The notes beneath the pieces were generated by a model. That model was not told the origin of the DNA. It saw only the letters and a list, made by a program, of their open reading frames with translations, and did not search any database. The position numbers were made by a program, and so were the translations under genes. From an uncultured Bacteroidales bacterium (GTDB taxonomy: Bacteria; Bacteroidota; Bacteroidia; Bacteroidales; Bacteroidaceae), in NCBI GenBank assembly GCA_902783615.1, contig CACZRQ010000127.1:1-21791 (forward strand): a stretch of DNA of 21,791 nucleotides, in the 5' to 3' direction. Shown piece after piece: positions 14,909 to 21,791 of this stretch (its first letter is position 1; each line of letters begins with the position of its first letter).

Positions 14909-16852
14909 TTACATGTTAAACTTATTCAATAGCTTCAAGATTCTCAGCATCTCAGCCACATTCATCGCGAACGATACGGCACCACGTCCAACGAACGGTG
15001 GGTTACCGTCATACAGTTCTGACAGCGAGCTGATGCAATGGGTCTGCATCTCATCTTCCATACCGATAAGCTGACGTTCCACAAACGATACGCCACTCAT
15101 TCTGAAGATTCTCAAGTAAGCTTCCATGTAGAAGCCCATCAGCCAAGGCCATGCGGTGCCCTGATGATAAGCGAAGTCACGCTGCGTCTGAGGTCCTACG
15201 TAGTAAGGATTATAGCCACCACTCTTAGGACTCAGCGTACGGATACCCTTGGCGGTGAGCAGTTCCTTGGTACAGATGTCCAGCACCTGCTTCTTCTGCT
15301 GTGAATTCAATGGAGAGTAGTCGAACGCCACCGTGAAGATCATGTTCGGACGAACGCTCCAGTCCATCATATAGCCATCCACATAGTCGAACAGGTATCC
15401 ATATTCGTTACGGAACACTTCCACAAACGATTTGCCCGTTACCTCAGCCTGCTGATCCAGTTCATCAGCAAATGTGGTGTTGCCAGCTTCACGTTCCATA
15501 TCTGCCACGAAACGTAAAGCGTTATACCACAACGCATTCACTTCAACAATATATCCAGTGCGAGGAATGACAGGTTTGCCATTTGATGAAGAGTTCATCC
15601 ACGTAACAGCTTTCTCTGTTCCGTTGGCAAACAGCAATCCGTTGTCGTGTAGGAACAAATTGTTATGCTTACCATCCAAGATGAACTTGATGATATCCAC
15701 CAGCAGCGCACCATATTTCTTGCGGCAACGAGCCTTTGTGGTTTCCTTAGCATACTGCTGCAAAGACCACACAGCCCACAGCAGGATATCTGGATGATCC
15801 ATCTCATAGATCTTGTAAGTCACTGGCTCGCCATTTATGAACTGACGCAACGCTTTCTCGGCAGTCTTCATCACATCTTCATACTGATCCTGCTCATTCA
15901 CAGCCAAAGTCAAACCAGGAAGTGAGATAAACAAGTCGCGGGCACGACACTTGAACCAAGGATAGCCAGACAGGATATAATGCTCATCACCATGCACATT
16001 GTGGAACTGGTGAGCAGCATTCTTCAAACAGTGATAATAAGTATCACGAGGCGTGCGGTCGTCCATTTCAGCTTGGAACACTCTCTTCAGCGTGCGGGTA
16101 TTCTTGAAAGCGGAAGTGCCGGCAGAGAACACCACACTCTCTCCCTTCTTGATTTCCACCTCGAAATAGCCAGGAACATAGAGGTCTTCATTGAAGTCAT
16201 AACCACGTTCTTGCTCTTTCGGATACTCAATGCCACGATACCAGTCGGGCTGGAAGTGGAACTCATTCTGTTTGTTCAGCTGCATGAAGAGTTCGGGATA
16301 TCCCGGATACATGCAAGTCTTGATACCGTTCTCAATCTCCTGATAGTCGCGGTTCGCCTGATAATTCTCGTGCGTATATTCACGCACGCTGCGGAACGCC
16401 AGGAACGGACGGAAGCGCAATGTAGTGGCCGAATGTGCATCAACCAGCGTATAACGCAGCAGCACACGGTCTTCGTGGTGTACGAAAACGATTTCCTTAC
16501 GCAGAATGACACCACCCACTCTGAAGGTCGTAGCAGGAATCTTGTCACATTCAAACTCACGGATGTACTTATGTCCATTCGGACTGAAGTGATTACCATT
16601 ATACTTATGCAGTCCCAGATTGAACTCAGCGCCATGCTGAATCACTGTCTCATCAAGTGAAGACAGCAACACATGGTTTTCGTCATCCAGGTTAGGCACG
16701 GGTATAACCAGCAATCCGTGATATTTGCGTGTATTGCATCCTACTATCGTCGTACAATGATACGAGCCCGAACTGTTTGTTCTCAGGATTTCACGTGGCA
16801 ACGCTTCCTCGAGGTTGTTCATCAGGGCTTTATCAAAACGCAAATAGCTCAT
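14909..16852 (-). CDS. Glycogen debranching enzyme (amylo-alpha-1,6-glucosidase type)
   Basis: The 647-residue protein removes alpha-1,6 branch glucose from glycogen. Residues 1-250 are the N-terminal beta domain; the opening part includes SSGSYHCTTIVGCNTRKYHG, a hallmark of bacterial debranching enzymes. Residues about 280-640 form the helical catalytic barrel. Its markers are WFKCRARDLFISLPG, QRDFAYHQGTAWPW (557-570) and a C-terminal NVAEMLRIL. No signal peptide is present, so it acts in the cytoplasm on stored glycogen. It is the first gene of a three-gene operon with the GT4 transferase and GH57-like protein. It has a perfect Bacteroidetes promoter about 75 bases upstream. Confidence 0.93.
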   Translation of the reverse strand: MSYLRFDKALMNNLEEALPREILRTNSSGSYHCTTIVGCNTRKYHGLLVIPVPNLDDENHVLLSSLDETVIQHGAEFNLGLHKYNGNHFSPNGHKYIREFECDKIPATTFRVGGVILRKEIVFVHHEDRVLLRYTLVDAHSATTLRFRPFLAFRSVREYTHENYQANRDYQEIENGIKTCMYPGYPELFMQLNKQNEFHFQPDWYRGIEYPKEQERGYDFNEDLYVPGYFEVEIKKGESVVFSAGTSAFKNTRTLKRVFQAEMDDRTPRDTYYHCLKNAAHQFHNVHGDEHYILSGYPWFKCRARDLFISLPGLTLAVNEQDQYEDVMKTAEKALRQFINGEPVTYKIYEMDHPDILLWAVWSLQQYAKETTKARCRKKYGALLVDIIKFILDGKHNNLFLHDNGLLFANGTEKAVTWMNSSSNGKPVIPRTGYIVEVNALWYNALRFVADMEREAGNTTFADELDQQAEVTGKSFVEVFRNEYGYLFDYVDGYMMDWSVRPNMIFTVAFDYSPLNSQQKKQVLDICTKELLTAKGIRTLSPKSGGYNPYYVGPQTQRDFAYHQGTAWPWLMGFYMEAYLRIFRMSGVSFVERQLIGMEDEMQTHCISSLSELYDGNPPFVGRGAVSFAMNVAEMLRILKLLNKFNM

Positions 16853-16927
16853 AGCATTACATTTAAAAGTTATCTAATAATCACAATTATAAAGGGTATG
16901 TAAAGACACACCTATTCGTTATCATCC

Positions 16928-16958
16928 CAAAGTTACGAATAATGAATGTCTTTCCAAA
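16928..16958 (-). promoter_or_regulatory. Promoter of the glycogen operon
   Basis: On the minus strand this reads TTTG (+ strand 16955-16958), exactly 19 bases, then TAACTTTG (+ strand 16928-16935). It is a full match to the Bacteroidetes promoter. It implies a leader of about 70 bases, AT-rich, with no clear structure. Confidence 0.8.
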
Positions 16959-17017
16959 CAAATTTGGGAAAAAAATGATGTAAAATGCGAAAAAACTTAT
17001 AATATTGCTTAGAAAAG

Positions 17018-17623
17018 CTACTTTGAGAGCTGATCTATCAACATAGAAAGGTTGGCAGTGAACATTCTCACAGCTATGGCGAGCAGGATAATGCCAAAGA
17101 ATTTTCGGATGACATAGATGCCCGACTTGCCGAAGAACTTCTCCACCCTATCGGCCATCTTCAGTACCACATACACCCAAATCATGTTCAGCACCAAAGC
17201 GATCAGGATATTGATATCCCATGCCTCAGCCCTCAATGCCAAGAGGGTGGTGAAACTGGCAGAGCCTGCCAGCAGAGGGAACACCAGAGGTACCAGCGTG
17301 GCATCCTTGGTGGGACCCGTATTCTTGAATATCTCAATATCCAGAATCATTTCCAACGACATGAAGAAAAGGATGAAGGCACCTGCCACAGCGAACGACT
17401 GAATATCCACACTGAAAAGTTGCAATATCAAATGACCCACATAGAAGAAACCCAACATGAAAAGGGTGGCCAGCACGGTGGCCTTAGTTGCGTTTACGTT
17501 CATACCCTTCGCCCTCAGATCAAGGATAATGGGCAATGAGCCAATGATATCAATCACAATCAACAGGGAGATGAAACATCTCACAACCTCTAAAATGTCA
17601 AATTTTGACAACATTTCCAGCAT
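17018..17623 (-). CDS. MarC family integral membrane protein
   Basis: The 201-residue protein has the MarC (UPF0056) pattern. Six hydrophobic segments span nearly its whole length. It has VIDIIGSLPIILDLRAKGMN near the N-terminus, FAVAGAFILFFMSLEMIL in the middle and GIILLAIAVRMF near the end. The old link of MarC to multiple antibiotic resistance has been withdrawn, and the transported substrate is unknown. Two start ATGs are possible (17623 and 17614); I used the first. A TAAATTTG element lies upstream on the minus strand. I see no strong terminator after the stop; only a 4-bp hairpin GCTT/AAGC lies nearby. Confidence 0.92.
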   Translation of the reverse strand: MLEMLSKFDILEVVRCFISLLIVIDIIGSLPIILDLRAKGMNVNATKATVLATLFMLGFFYVGHLILQLFSVDIQSFAVAGAFILFFMSLEMILDIEIFKNTGPTKDATLVPLVFPLLAGSASFTTLLALRAEAWDINILIALVLNMIWVYVVLKMADRVEKFFGKSGIYVIRKFFGIILLAIAVRMFTANLSMLIDQLSK

Positions 17624-17653
17624 ATATCGTCCACGTATTAAAGTTTAAGCGTG

Positions 17654-17661
17654 CAAATTTA
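17654..17661 (-). promoter_or_regulatory. Promoter -7 element of the MarC gene
   Basis: The + strand CAAATTTA reads TAAATTTG on the minus strand, 30 bases before the ATG. No clear -33 TTTG is present. It is divergent from the element at 17726-17733. Confidence 0.5.
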
Positions 17662-17725
17662 GTGAATAAATATGAAATACGTATAATTTAACAGCCAAAT
17701 TCGCGTTTTATTCCATGAGTTTTAT

Positions 17726-17733
17726 TAAATTTG
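17726..17733 (+). promoter_or_regulatory. Promoter -7 element of the CRP-like gene
   Basis: TAAATTTG lies 27 bases before the ATG at 17761. The -33 region is T-rich (TTTT at 17706-17709) but not at the ideal spacing. Confidence 0.5.
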
Positions 17734-17760
17734 CTCATCAATATAAAAGAGTAGAACAAT

Positions 17761-18255
17761 ATGAAATCAATGTACGACACCATTTTAGAGCTCCCTCTTT
17801 TCCAAGGAATCAGCAGCGAAAGCCTGACTACCATTTTGGACAAGGCGGCTCTTCATTTCGAGAAGAAGTCTCAAGGGGAGGTGATCATTCAAAGTGGCAC
17901 AACGTGCAACGAATTGACTTTCATTATAGAAGGTAATGTTGAGAAGACCACCCAAGGCAAGGAAAACAGTACATTCATCGCTTCAGAACCCGTTTCCACT
18001 CCTTATGTGATTGAGCCTTGTTCGCTGTTTGGCAAGCAAACGGTGTATCGATCCACATACACTGCTCTGTCTAACGTAAACGTAATGTCCATCAGCAAGG
18101 ATTATGTCGTACAAATCCTGATGAAGGATGAGGTTTTCCTGTTCAATTTCCTGAACCAAATATGCAAGCACTCGCAGCTACTGGAAAACAGATTATGGGA
18201 TATGGTCAACTATTCCCACTCTATGGTCGAAGGCGGCTTGGATGAGATATCGTAG
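17761..18255 (+). CDS. CRP/FNR-like effector domain without a DNA-binding domain, probably truncated
   Basis: The 164-residue protein matches the N-terminal sensor half of CRP/FNR regulators. It has [16 protein letters not shown], a beta roll with [12 protein letters not shown], a [19 protein letters not shown] region, and a long helix ([20 protein letters not shown]) that normally dimerises. Full members have about 220 residues and end in a winged helix-turn-helix, absent here. The frame continues past the helix and from residue 150 (base 18210) runs antisense through the end of guaA; the last 15 residues are the complement of guaA coding sequence. A deletion that removed the HTH and the intergenic region, bringing guaA next to it, explains this best. 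A promoter-like element and an otherwise clean frame remain. It could be a dominant-negative dimer partner, a sensor or a decaying gene. Confidence 0.7.
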   Translation: MKSMYDTILELPLFQGISSESLTTILDKAALHFEKKSQGEVIIQSGTTCNELTFIIEGNVEKTTQGKENSTFIASEPVSTPYVIEPCSLFGKQTVYRSTYTALSNVNVMSISKDYVVQILMKDEVFLFNFLNQICKHSQLLENRLWDMVNYSHSMVEGGLDEIS

Positions 18256-19754
18256 CATACCCTGTTCACGCCTTTCACCTTATTAATGATATCGTTCGAC
18301 ACTTTAGCCAAGAAGTCGTAAGGCAGATGTGCCCAATCGGCAGTCATGGCATCCATGCTGGTCACCGCACGCAAGGCCACTGGATTCTCATAGGTACGCT
18401 CGTCGCCCATCACACCCACACTTCTCACTGGGCTGAGCAAAATCACACCAGCCTGCCACACCTTATCATACAGTGTTTCTCCATCTTCGCAAACATAGTT
18501 GTGCATGGCCTCGATGTAGATGTCGTCGGCATCTTGCAGCACCCTCACCTTCTCTGGGGTAATCTCACCTAAGATTCTCACAGCCAGTCCAGGACCTGGG
18601 AACGGATGGCGCTTGATGAGTCGTTCAGGCATGCCCAACTCACGCCCTACCCTACGCACCTCATCCTTGAATAGCCACTTCAGCGGTTCGCACAACTGTA
18701 GGTGCATCTCTTCAGGCAGTCCACCCACATTGTGATGACTCTTGATCACCTTGCCTGTGATGTTCAGACTCTCTATGCGATCAGGATAGATGGTGCCTTG
18801 TGCCAGCCATTTGGCATCTTTAATCTTTCGTGCCTCAGCATCAAACACTTCCACAAAGTCTCGGCCAATAATCTTACGTTTTTCTTCTGGTTCGGTCACT
18901 CCAGCCAGATCATGGAAGAATTTATCTCTGGCATCTACACCAATCACGTTCAGACCCAAGCCCTTGTAGGCATCCATCACTTTCTCGAACTCATGCTTGC
19001 GTAGCATGCCGTGATCCACGAAGATGCAGGTCAGGTTCTTACCAATGGCACGATTCAGCAATGTGGCACACACGCTGGAATCCACGCCTCCGCTCAAGCC
19101 CAAGATCACACGGTCGTTGCCAAGCTGCTCCTTCAGTTCCCTGACGGTGGTTTCCACAAACGATGACGCACTCCACGACTGGTTGCTGCCACAGATATCC
19201 ACCACAAAGTTTCTCAGCAGTTGGAAACCCTGCAGGCTATGATGAACCTCTGGATGATACTGAACTGCCCAGATGCGTTTCTCAAGATTGGCGTATGCGG
19301 CATATTTCACATCTTCGGTGGAAGCGATGGCATGAAAGCCTTCGGGCAATTGAGTGATGGTATCTCCATGACTCATCCACACCTGTGAATCAGGCTCAAA
19401 GCCCTTGAACAGCGGGTTTTCTGCCTCAAAGAACTTCAAATGGGCACGTCCATATTCTCTGCTACCAGCGGGCTCCACCTTTCCCCCATAACAGTAAGCC
19501 ATAAGCTGGGCACCGTAACAGATGCCCAGCACAGGGTATTTACCGATGAATTGTGAGAAATCCACACGGAAGGCTTCCTGATCGTACACCGAGTAGGGCG
19601 AACCACTCAGGATTACACCTATTATATTATTATCATCCTTAGGAAACTTATTATATGGCAGGATTTCGCAAAAGGTATCCATCTCACGCACCCTGCGGCC
19701 TATCAGCTGGGTGGTCTGTGAGCCAAAGTCAAGAATCACGATCTTCTGTTGCAT
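18210..19754 (-). CDS. guaA: GMP synthase (glutamine-hydrolysing)
   Basis: GuaA converts XMP to GMP using glutamine and ATP, the last step of guanine nucleotide synthesis. The 514-residue protein has the normal length. Residues 1-190 are a class I amidotransferase with catalytic C79 in LGICYGAQ and the pair H167/E169 in QYHPEV. An ATP-pyrophosphatase domain follows with the P-loop SGGVDSS at 221-227. The dimerisation domain ends in the highly conserved [10 protein letters not shown] chose the ATG at 19754; the GTG one codon upstream is less likely. A perfect promoter lies just upstream, inside the 3' end of the neighbouring gene. The 3' end overlaps the convergent CRP-like frame by 46 bases, and no terminator is visible. 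Confidence 0.98.
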   Translation of the reverse strand: MQQKIVILDFGSQTTQLIGRRVREMDTFCEILPYNKFPKDDNNIIGVILSGSPYSVYDQEAFRVDFSQFIGKYPVLGICYGAQLMAYCYGGKVEPAGSREYGRAHLKFFEAENPLFKGFEPDSQVWMSHGDTITQLPEGFHAIASTEDVKYAAYANLEKRIWAVQYHPEVHHSLQGFQLLRNFVVDICGSNQSWSASSFVETTVRELKEQLGNDRVILGLSGGVDSSVCATLLNRAIGKNLTCIFVDHGMLRKHEFEKVMDAYKGLGLNVIGVDARDKFFHDLAGVTEPEEKRKIIGRDFVEVFDAEARKIKDAKWLAQGTIYPDRIESLNITGKVIKSHHNVGGLPEEMHLQLCEPLKWLFKDEVRRVGRELGMPERLIKRHPFPGPGLAVRILGEITPEKVRVLQDADDIYIEAMHNYVCEDGETLYDKVWQAGVILLSPVRSVGVMGDERTYENPVALRAVTSMDAMTADWAHLPYDFLAKVSNDIINKVKGVNRVCYDISSKPPSTIEWE

Positions 19755-19785
19755 CACTTAGTGGTTATTGGTTATTATTTGGATG

Positions 19786-19816
19786 CAAAGATACGAAATA
19801 TTTCTTATTTCCCAAA
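19786..19816 (-). promoter_or_regulatory. Promoter of guaA, overlapping the end of the upstream gene
   Basis: On the minus strand this reads TTTG (+ strand 19813-19816), exactly 19 bases, then TATCTTTG (+ strand 19786-19793). The -33 part lies within the last codons of the membrane-protein gene at 19805-20458. The leader would be only about 25 bases. Confidence 0.8.
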
Positions 19817-20458
19817 CTCATCAATCGTATTGATGGCACTATTCACCTGATTCTGCCAAATCTTACTCTTCTCGGGCAAGAACATCTCAATCTGGCTGAT
19901 GGCATCCTTCATGGCATTATATCGCTTGAAGAAGATGGTCAACCCTATCACAAGACCCAGCACCACACCGAAGATTACGATACAGACAAACATCGTGAAA
20001 TCGAAACCAAGCATAGCGGGATTCTTGTATGCCTCCCAAATCAGCAAGCCAGTCCACAAAGCAGTGAAAGGGAAGGAGAAGTAAAGTTGCTTCACATTGA
20101 GTCTCTTCAACTTGGTCAAATGCTTTCCCACAGCCAACAGGTCATCGTTCGGGCGAATCTGACGCTGCAGCGACATATTCATGATAACCTGGAAAATCAC
20201 AGACGAGAGTACATAGAGAGCGGTGACGATGCAGAACATCCACGAGAAACCGCACAGTTCTCTGAATACCCAAATCACGAACGGAATCTCCAGTATTCCA
20301 AAGATTACCACTCTCCAACCCACCTTGTGGATGGTATCCACCTTTTCCTGTACCACCTTGCGCAGCATCTGGTCGTTCACAATCTTCTGGTCGTTCAGCT
20401 TACTCTTCAAGAGGTTGATTTGCTGACGCATTTCATCAAATTCGTTATAGTTTTCCAT
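19805..20458 (-). CDS. Four-helix membrane protein, probable partner of the adjacent sigma factor
   Basis: I do not recognise a named family. The 217-residue protein has a charged N-terminal helix (1-45, possible coiled coil, rich in Gln, Lys and Asn). Two membrane segments follow at about 48-68 and 73-95. A basic loop follows (SLQRQIRPNDDLLAVGKHLT), then two more membrane segments at about 125-143 and 152-178, and a soluble tail. No zinc-binding HxxxCxxC anti-sigma motif is present. The gene starts 12 bases after the stop of the ECF-type sigma factor gene, so the two are almost certainly one operon. That position is where anti-sigma factors are usually encoded. A role in holding the sigma factor at the membrane is inference; the cytoplasmic N-terminal helix would be the likely contact. 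Confidence 0.7.
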   Translation of the reverse strand: MENYNEFDEMRQQINLLKSKLNDQKIVNDQMLRKVVQEKVDTIHKVGWRVVIFGILEIPFVIWVFRELCGFSWMFCIVTALYVLSSVIFQVIMNMSLQRQIRPNDDLLAVGKHLTKLKRLNVKQLYFSFPFTALWTGLLIWEAYKNPAMLGFDFTMFVCIVIFGVVLGLVIGLTIFFKRYNAMKDAISQIEMFLPEKSKIWQNQVNSAINTIDEFGK

Positions 20459-20470
20459 AATCCAAATTAT

Positions 20471-20947
20471 TTAATCGTTCGACATTTTTTTCAGTTGTTC
20501 CTTAATGCGTACCAATCGTACGGAAACATTCTTCACCGTGATGCCCGTAATGGCGGCAATCTCTTCATAGCTCAGGTTCTCCAGCCAAAGCAGCACGATG
20601 GCTCGGTCGAAGAATCCCAGCTTGTTGATGCGGTGATACAGCATCTTGATCTGAAGGGTGTCTTCATCGCGGTCCTCATACAGGTTCACATCCATTTCCA
20701 GCGGCAAAGCATCACGCTTCTTCTTCCGCTCCATCGAGATGCAAGTATTCAGGCTTACGCGGTAAATCCATGTCTTGATGTCGCTCTCACCCTTGAAAGA
20801 CTCCATGCCTCTCCACAGGTTGATGAGCACCTCCTGGAACAAGTCGTTCACCTCATCCTGATCTTTCGAGAACATATAGCACACAGTAAATATGGTGCTC
20901 TTATGCTCCCTCACCATTTGCGCAAATTTGGTTTCCAATGTTTCCAT
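20471..20947 (-). CDS. ECF-type RNA polymerase sigma factor
   Basis: The 158-residue protein has only the two domains typical of ECF sigma factors. Sigma region 2 covers about residues 10-80, with DEVNDLFQEVLINLWRG for core binding and DIKTWIYRVSLNTC for -10 recognition. Sigma region 4 covers about 105-155; its helix-turn-helix is LSYEEIAAITGITVKNVSVR. It directs RNA polymerase to a small regulon and is normally held back by a membrane anti-sigma factor, for which the following gene is the candidate. No strict TAnnTTTG promoter precedes it. A TAGTTTTC near-match (+ strand 20997-21004) and an inverted repeat are the only features seen, so autoregulation through its own promoter type is possible. 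Confidence 0.92.
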   Translation of the reverse strand: METLETKFAQMVREHKSTIFTVCYMFSKDQDEVNDLFQEVLINLWRGMESFKGESDIKTWIYRVSLNTCISMERKKKRDALPLEMDVNLYEDRDEDTLQIKMLYHRINKLGFFDRAIVLLWLENLSYEEIAAITGITVKNVSVRLVRIKEQLKKMSND

Positions 20948-20970
20948 ACTCAGTTTTTCATTAAGTTCTT

Positions 20971-20990
20971 TGCCCTTTAGACGCAGGGCA
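20971..20990. promoter_or_regulatory. Inverted repeat upstream of the sigma factor gene
   Basis: TGCCCT (20971-20976) and AGGGCA (20985-20990) are perfect 6-bp arms around TTAGACGC. They lie 23 bases upstream of the sigma factor ATG, between it and the near-match promoter at 20997-21004, so the structure would be in the mRNA leader. As I recall, a TTTAGACGC-like stretch is often found before ECF sigma genes in Bacteroidales. Confidence 0.35.
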
Positions 20991-21021
20991 CTGCAGGAAA
21001 ACTACAGCAGAATTGAAAAAA

Positions 21022-21059
21022 ATGAAGACTATGCAAAAAAAATCCTGCATAGTCTTCAT
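21022..21059 (-). terminator. Rho-independent terminator of mscL
   Basis: ATGAAGACTATGCA (21022-21035) pairs perfectly over 14 bases with TGCATAGTCTTCAT (21046-21059). On the minus strand the stem is followed by TTTTTT. It begins 24 bases after the mscL stop codon. Confidence 0.92.
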
Positions 21060-21083
21060 AGCCATGTTGCATGAGAACAGTAA

Positions 21084-21527
21084 TTACTTGTTCTTCAGCA
21101 AGTCGCGGATCTCGGTCAGCAGCACTTCTTCCTTGCTGGGTGCAGGAGGTTCGGGTGCAGGAGCTGGAGCCTCTTCCTTCTTCTTATTCAACTTATTGAC
21201 AGCCTTAACCATGAAGAAGATGCAGGCAGCCACAATGAGGAAATCAACCACATTCTGGATAAACTGTCCATAAGCCAACACAGAAGCGCCAGCTTCCTTG
21301 GCAGCAGCAAGCGTCTGCTCGCCCTCGATCACAACATCAGGAGTCAGGTTCACAAACAAGTTGGTGAAGTCAATTCCACCTGTACACAGACTGATGACTG
21401 GCATCAGTACATCGTTTACCATAGAGGTAACAATTTTGCCGAAAGCACCGCCAATGATCACGCCCACAGCCATGTCCATCACGTTGCCTTTCATGGCAAA
21501 TTCCTTAAACTCTTTAACAAATCCCAT
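21084..21527 (-). CDS. mscL: Large-conductance mechanosensitive channel
   Basis: MscL opens under membrane tension to release solutes during sudden osmotic down-shift. The 147-residue protein has the family N-terminal helix [17 protein letters not shown]1 (about 15-42, [20 protein letters not shown]) carries the small-residue packing pattern of the pore. A periplasmic loop (about 45-80) follows, then TM2 (about 83-108) and a cytoplasmic helix ending in [13 protein letters not shown] short Ala/Pro/Glu linker ([13 protein letters not shown]) lies between TM2 and the final helix. The gene is transcribed alone, with a promoter-like TATATTTG upstream and a strong terminator. Confidence 0.97.
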   Translation of the reverse strand: MGFVKEFKEFAMKGNVMDMAVGVIIGGAFGKIVTSMVNDVLMPVISLCTGGIDFTNLFVNLTPDVVIEGEQTLAAAKEAGASVLAYGQFIQNVVDFLIVAACIFFMVKAVNKLNKKKEEAPAPAPEPPAPSKEEVLLTEIRDLLKNK

Positions 21528-21567
21528 AATTTAAAGTTTTTTATAAATTAATTACGTTTGTATGGTG

Positions 21568-21575
21568 CAAATATA
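21568..21575 (-). promoter_or_regulatory. Promoter -7 element of mscL
   Basis: The + strand CAAATATA reads TATATTTG on the minus strand, 40 bases before the mscL ATG. No clear -33 element is seen. It lies only 14 bases from the divergent GAPDH element. Confidence 0.5.
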
Positions 21576-21589
21576 TGAAAAGATTTTTG

Positions 21590-21597
21590 TAATTTTG
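21590..21597 (+). promoter_or_regulatory. Promoter -7 element and leader hairpin of the GAPDH gene
   Basis: TAATTTTG matches the Bacteroidetes -7 element. The leader is about 78 bases. It contains a small hairpin, TTTTAG (21616-21621) with CTAAAA (21629-21634), around a TCTTCGG loop that includes a UUCG-like turn. An A-rich stretch precedes the ATG, as expected for a highly expressed gene. Confidence 0.6.
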
Positions 21598-21648
21598 CAC
21601 CGCTGAAGAGAAATATTTTAGTCTTCGGCTAAAAAAGTAAGAAAATAA

Positions 21649-21791
<143 letters not shown>

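Noticed and set aside
15980..16660. 226-codon plus-strand open frame inside the debranching enzyme gene
   Set aside because: Antisense to a well-supported gene, with no domain or promoter.
19655..20980. 441-codon plus-strand open frame
   Set aside because: It is antisense to the sigma factor, the membrane protein and the start of guaA. Its product is His/Gln/Leu-rich with no recognisable domain, and the minus-strand genes explain the DNA fully.

Overview
The window looks like ordinary chromosome from a member of the Bacteroidales, most likely Prevotella or a close relative (inference). Four things point there. Many genes are preceded by the Bacteroidetes housekeeping promoter (-7 TAnnTTTG, often with TTTG exactly 19 bp upstream), and Shine-Dalgarno sequences are not evident. 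The families DUF4270, DUF3667 and LytTR with a LytS-like kinase are typical of the group. A GH57 / GT4 / glycogen-debranching cluster is present. Gaps between genes carry short GC-rich palindromic repeats and a TTGACRA heptamer repeat. I see no tRNA, rRNA, CRISPR array, insertion sequence, prophage or conjugative gene.

Layout. 1-2824 (minus strand): a secreted DUF362 protein cut by the window edge, then a LytTR response regulator and its LytS-type histidine kinase. 2979-4568 (plus): a membrane protein with a DUF3667 zinc ribbon and an unusual N-terminal extension. 4660-6803 (plus): rplU, rpmA and serS with a structured leader and a hairpin. 7021-9309 (plus): a single-chain NfnAB-type flavin/iron-sulfur oxidoreductase. 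9446-11867 (plus): a GT5 'half' glycogen synthase followed by a DUF4270 lipoprotein. 11868-12213: a gap filled by a large inverted pair of palindromic repeats. 12214-16852 (minus): a three-gene glycogen operon transcribed as debranching enzyme, GT4 glycosyltransferase, GH57-like protein. 17018-17623 (minus): MarC-family membrane protein. 17761-18255 (plus): a CRP/FNR-type sensor domain without its DNA-binding half, overlapping the 3' end of guaA. 18210-19754 (minus): guaA. 19805-20947 (minus): an ECF-type sigma factor with a four-helix membrane partner. 21084-21527 (minus): mscL. 21682-end (plus): the start of a glyceraldehyde-3-phosphate dehydrogenase gene.

How the parts fit. Translation (L21, L27, SerRS), purine synthesis (GuaA), redox balance (Nfn) and glycolysis (GAPDH) form a housekeeping background. 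The glycogen cluster and the separate GT5 fragment suggest storage-polysaccharide metabolism, but two of these proteins lack residues expected for catalysis and may be regulatory or binding proteins. I found no convincing large undescribed system. The points most worth a second look are the degenerate GH57 with its lysine/alanine tail, the truncated CRP-like protein running antisense into guaA, the HAD-like extension on the DUF3667 protein, the unclassified membrane partner of the sigma factor, and the three intergenic repeat families.
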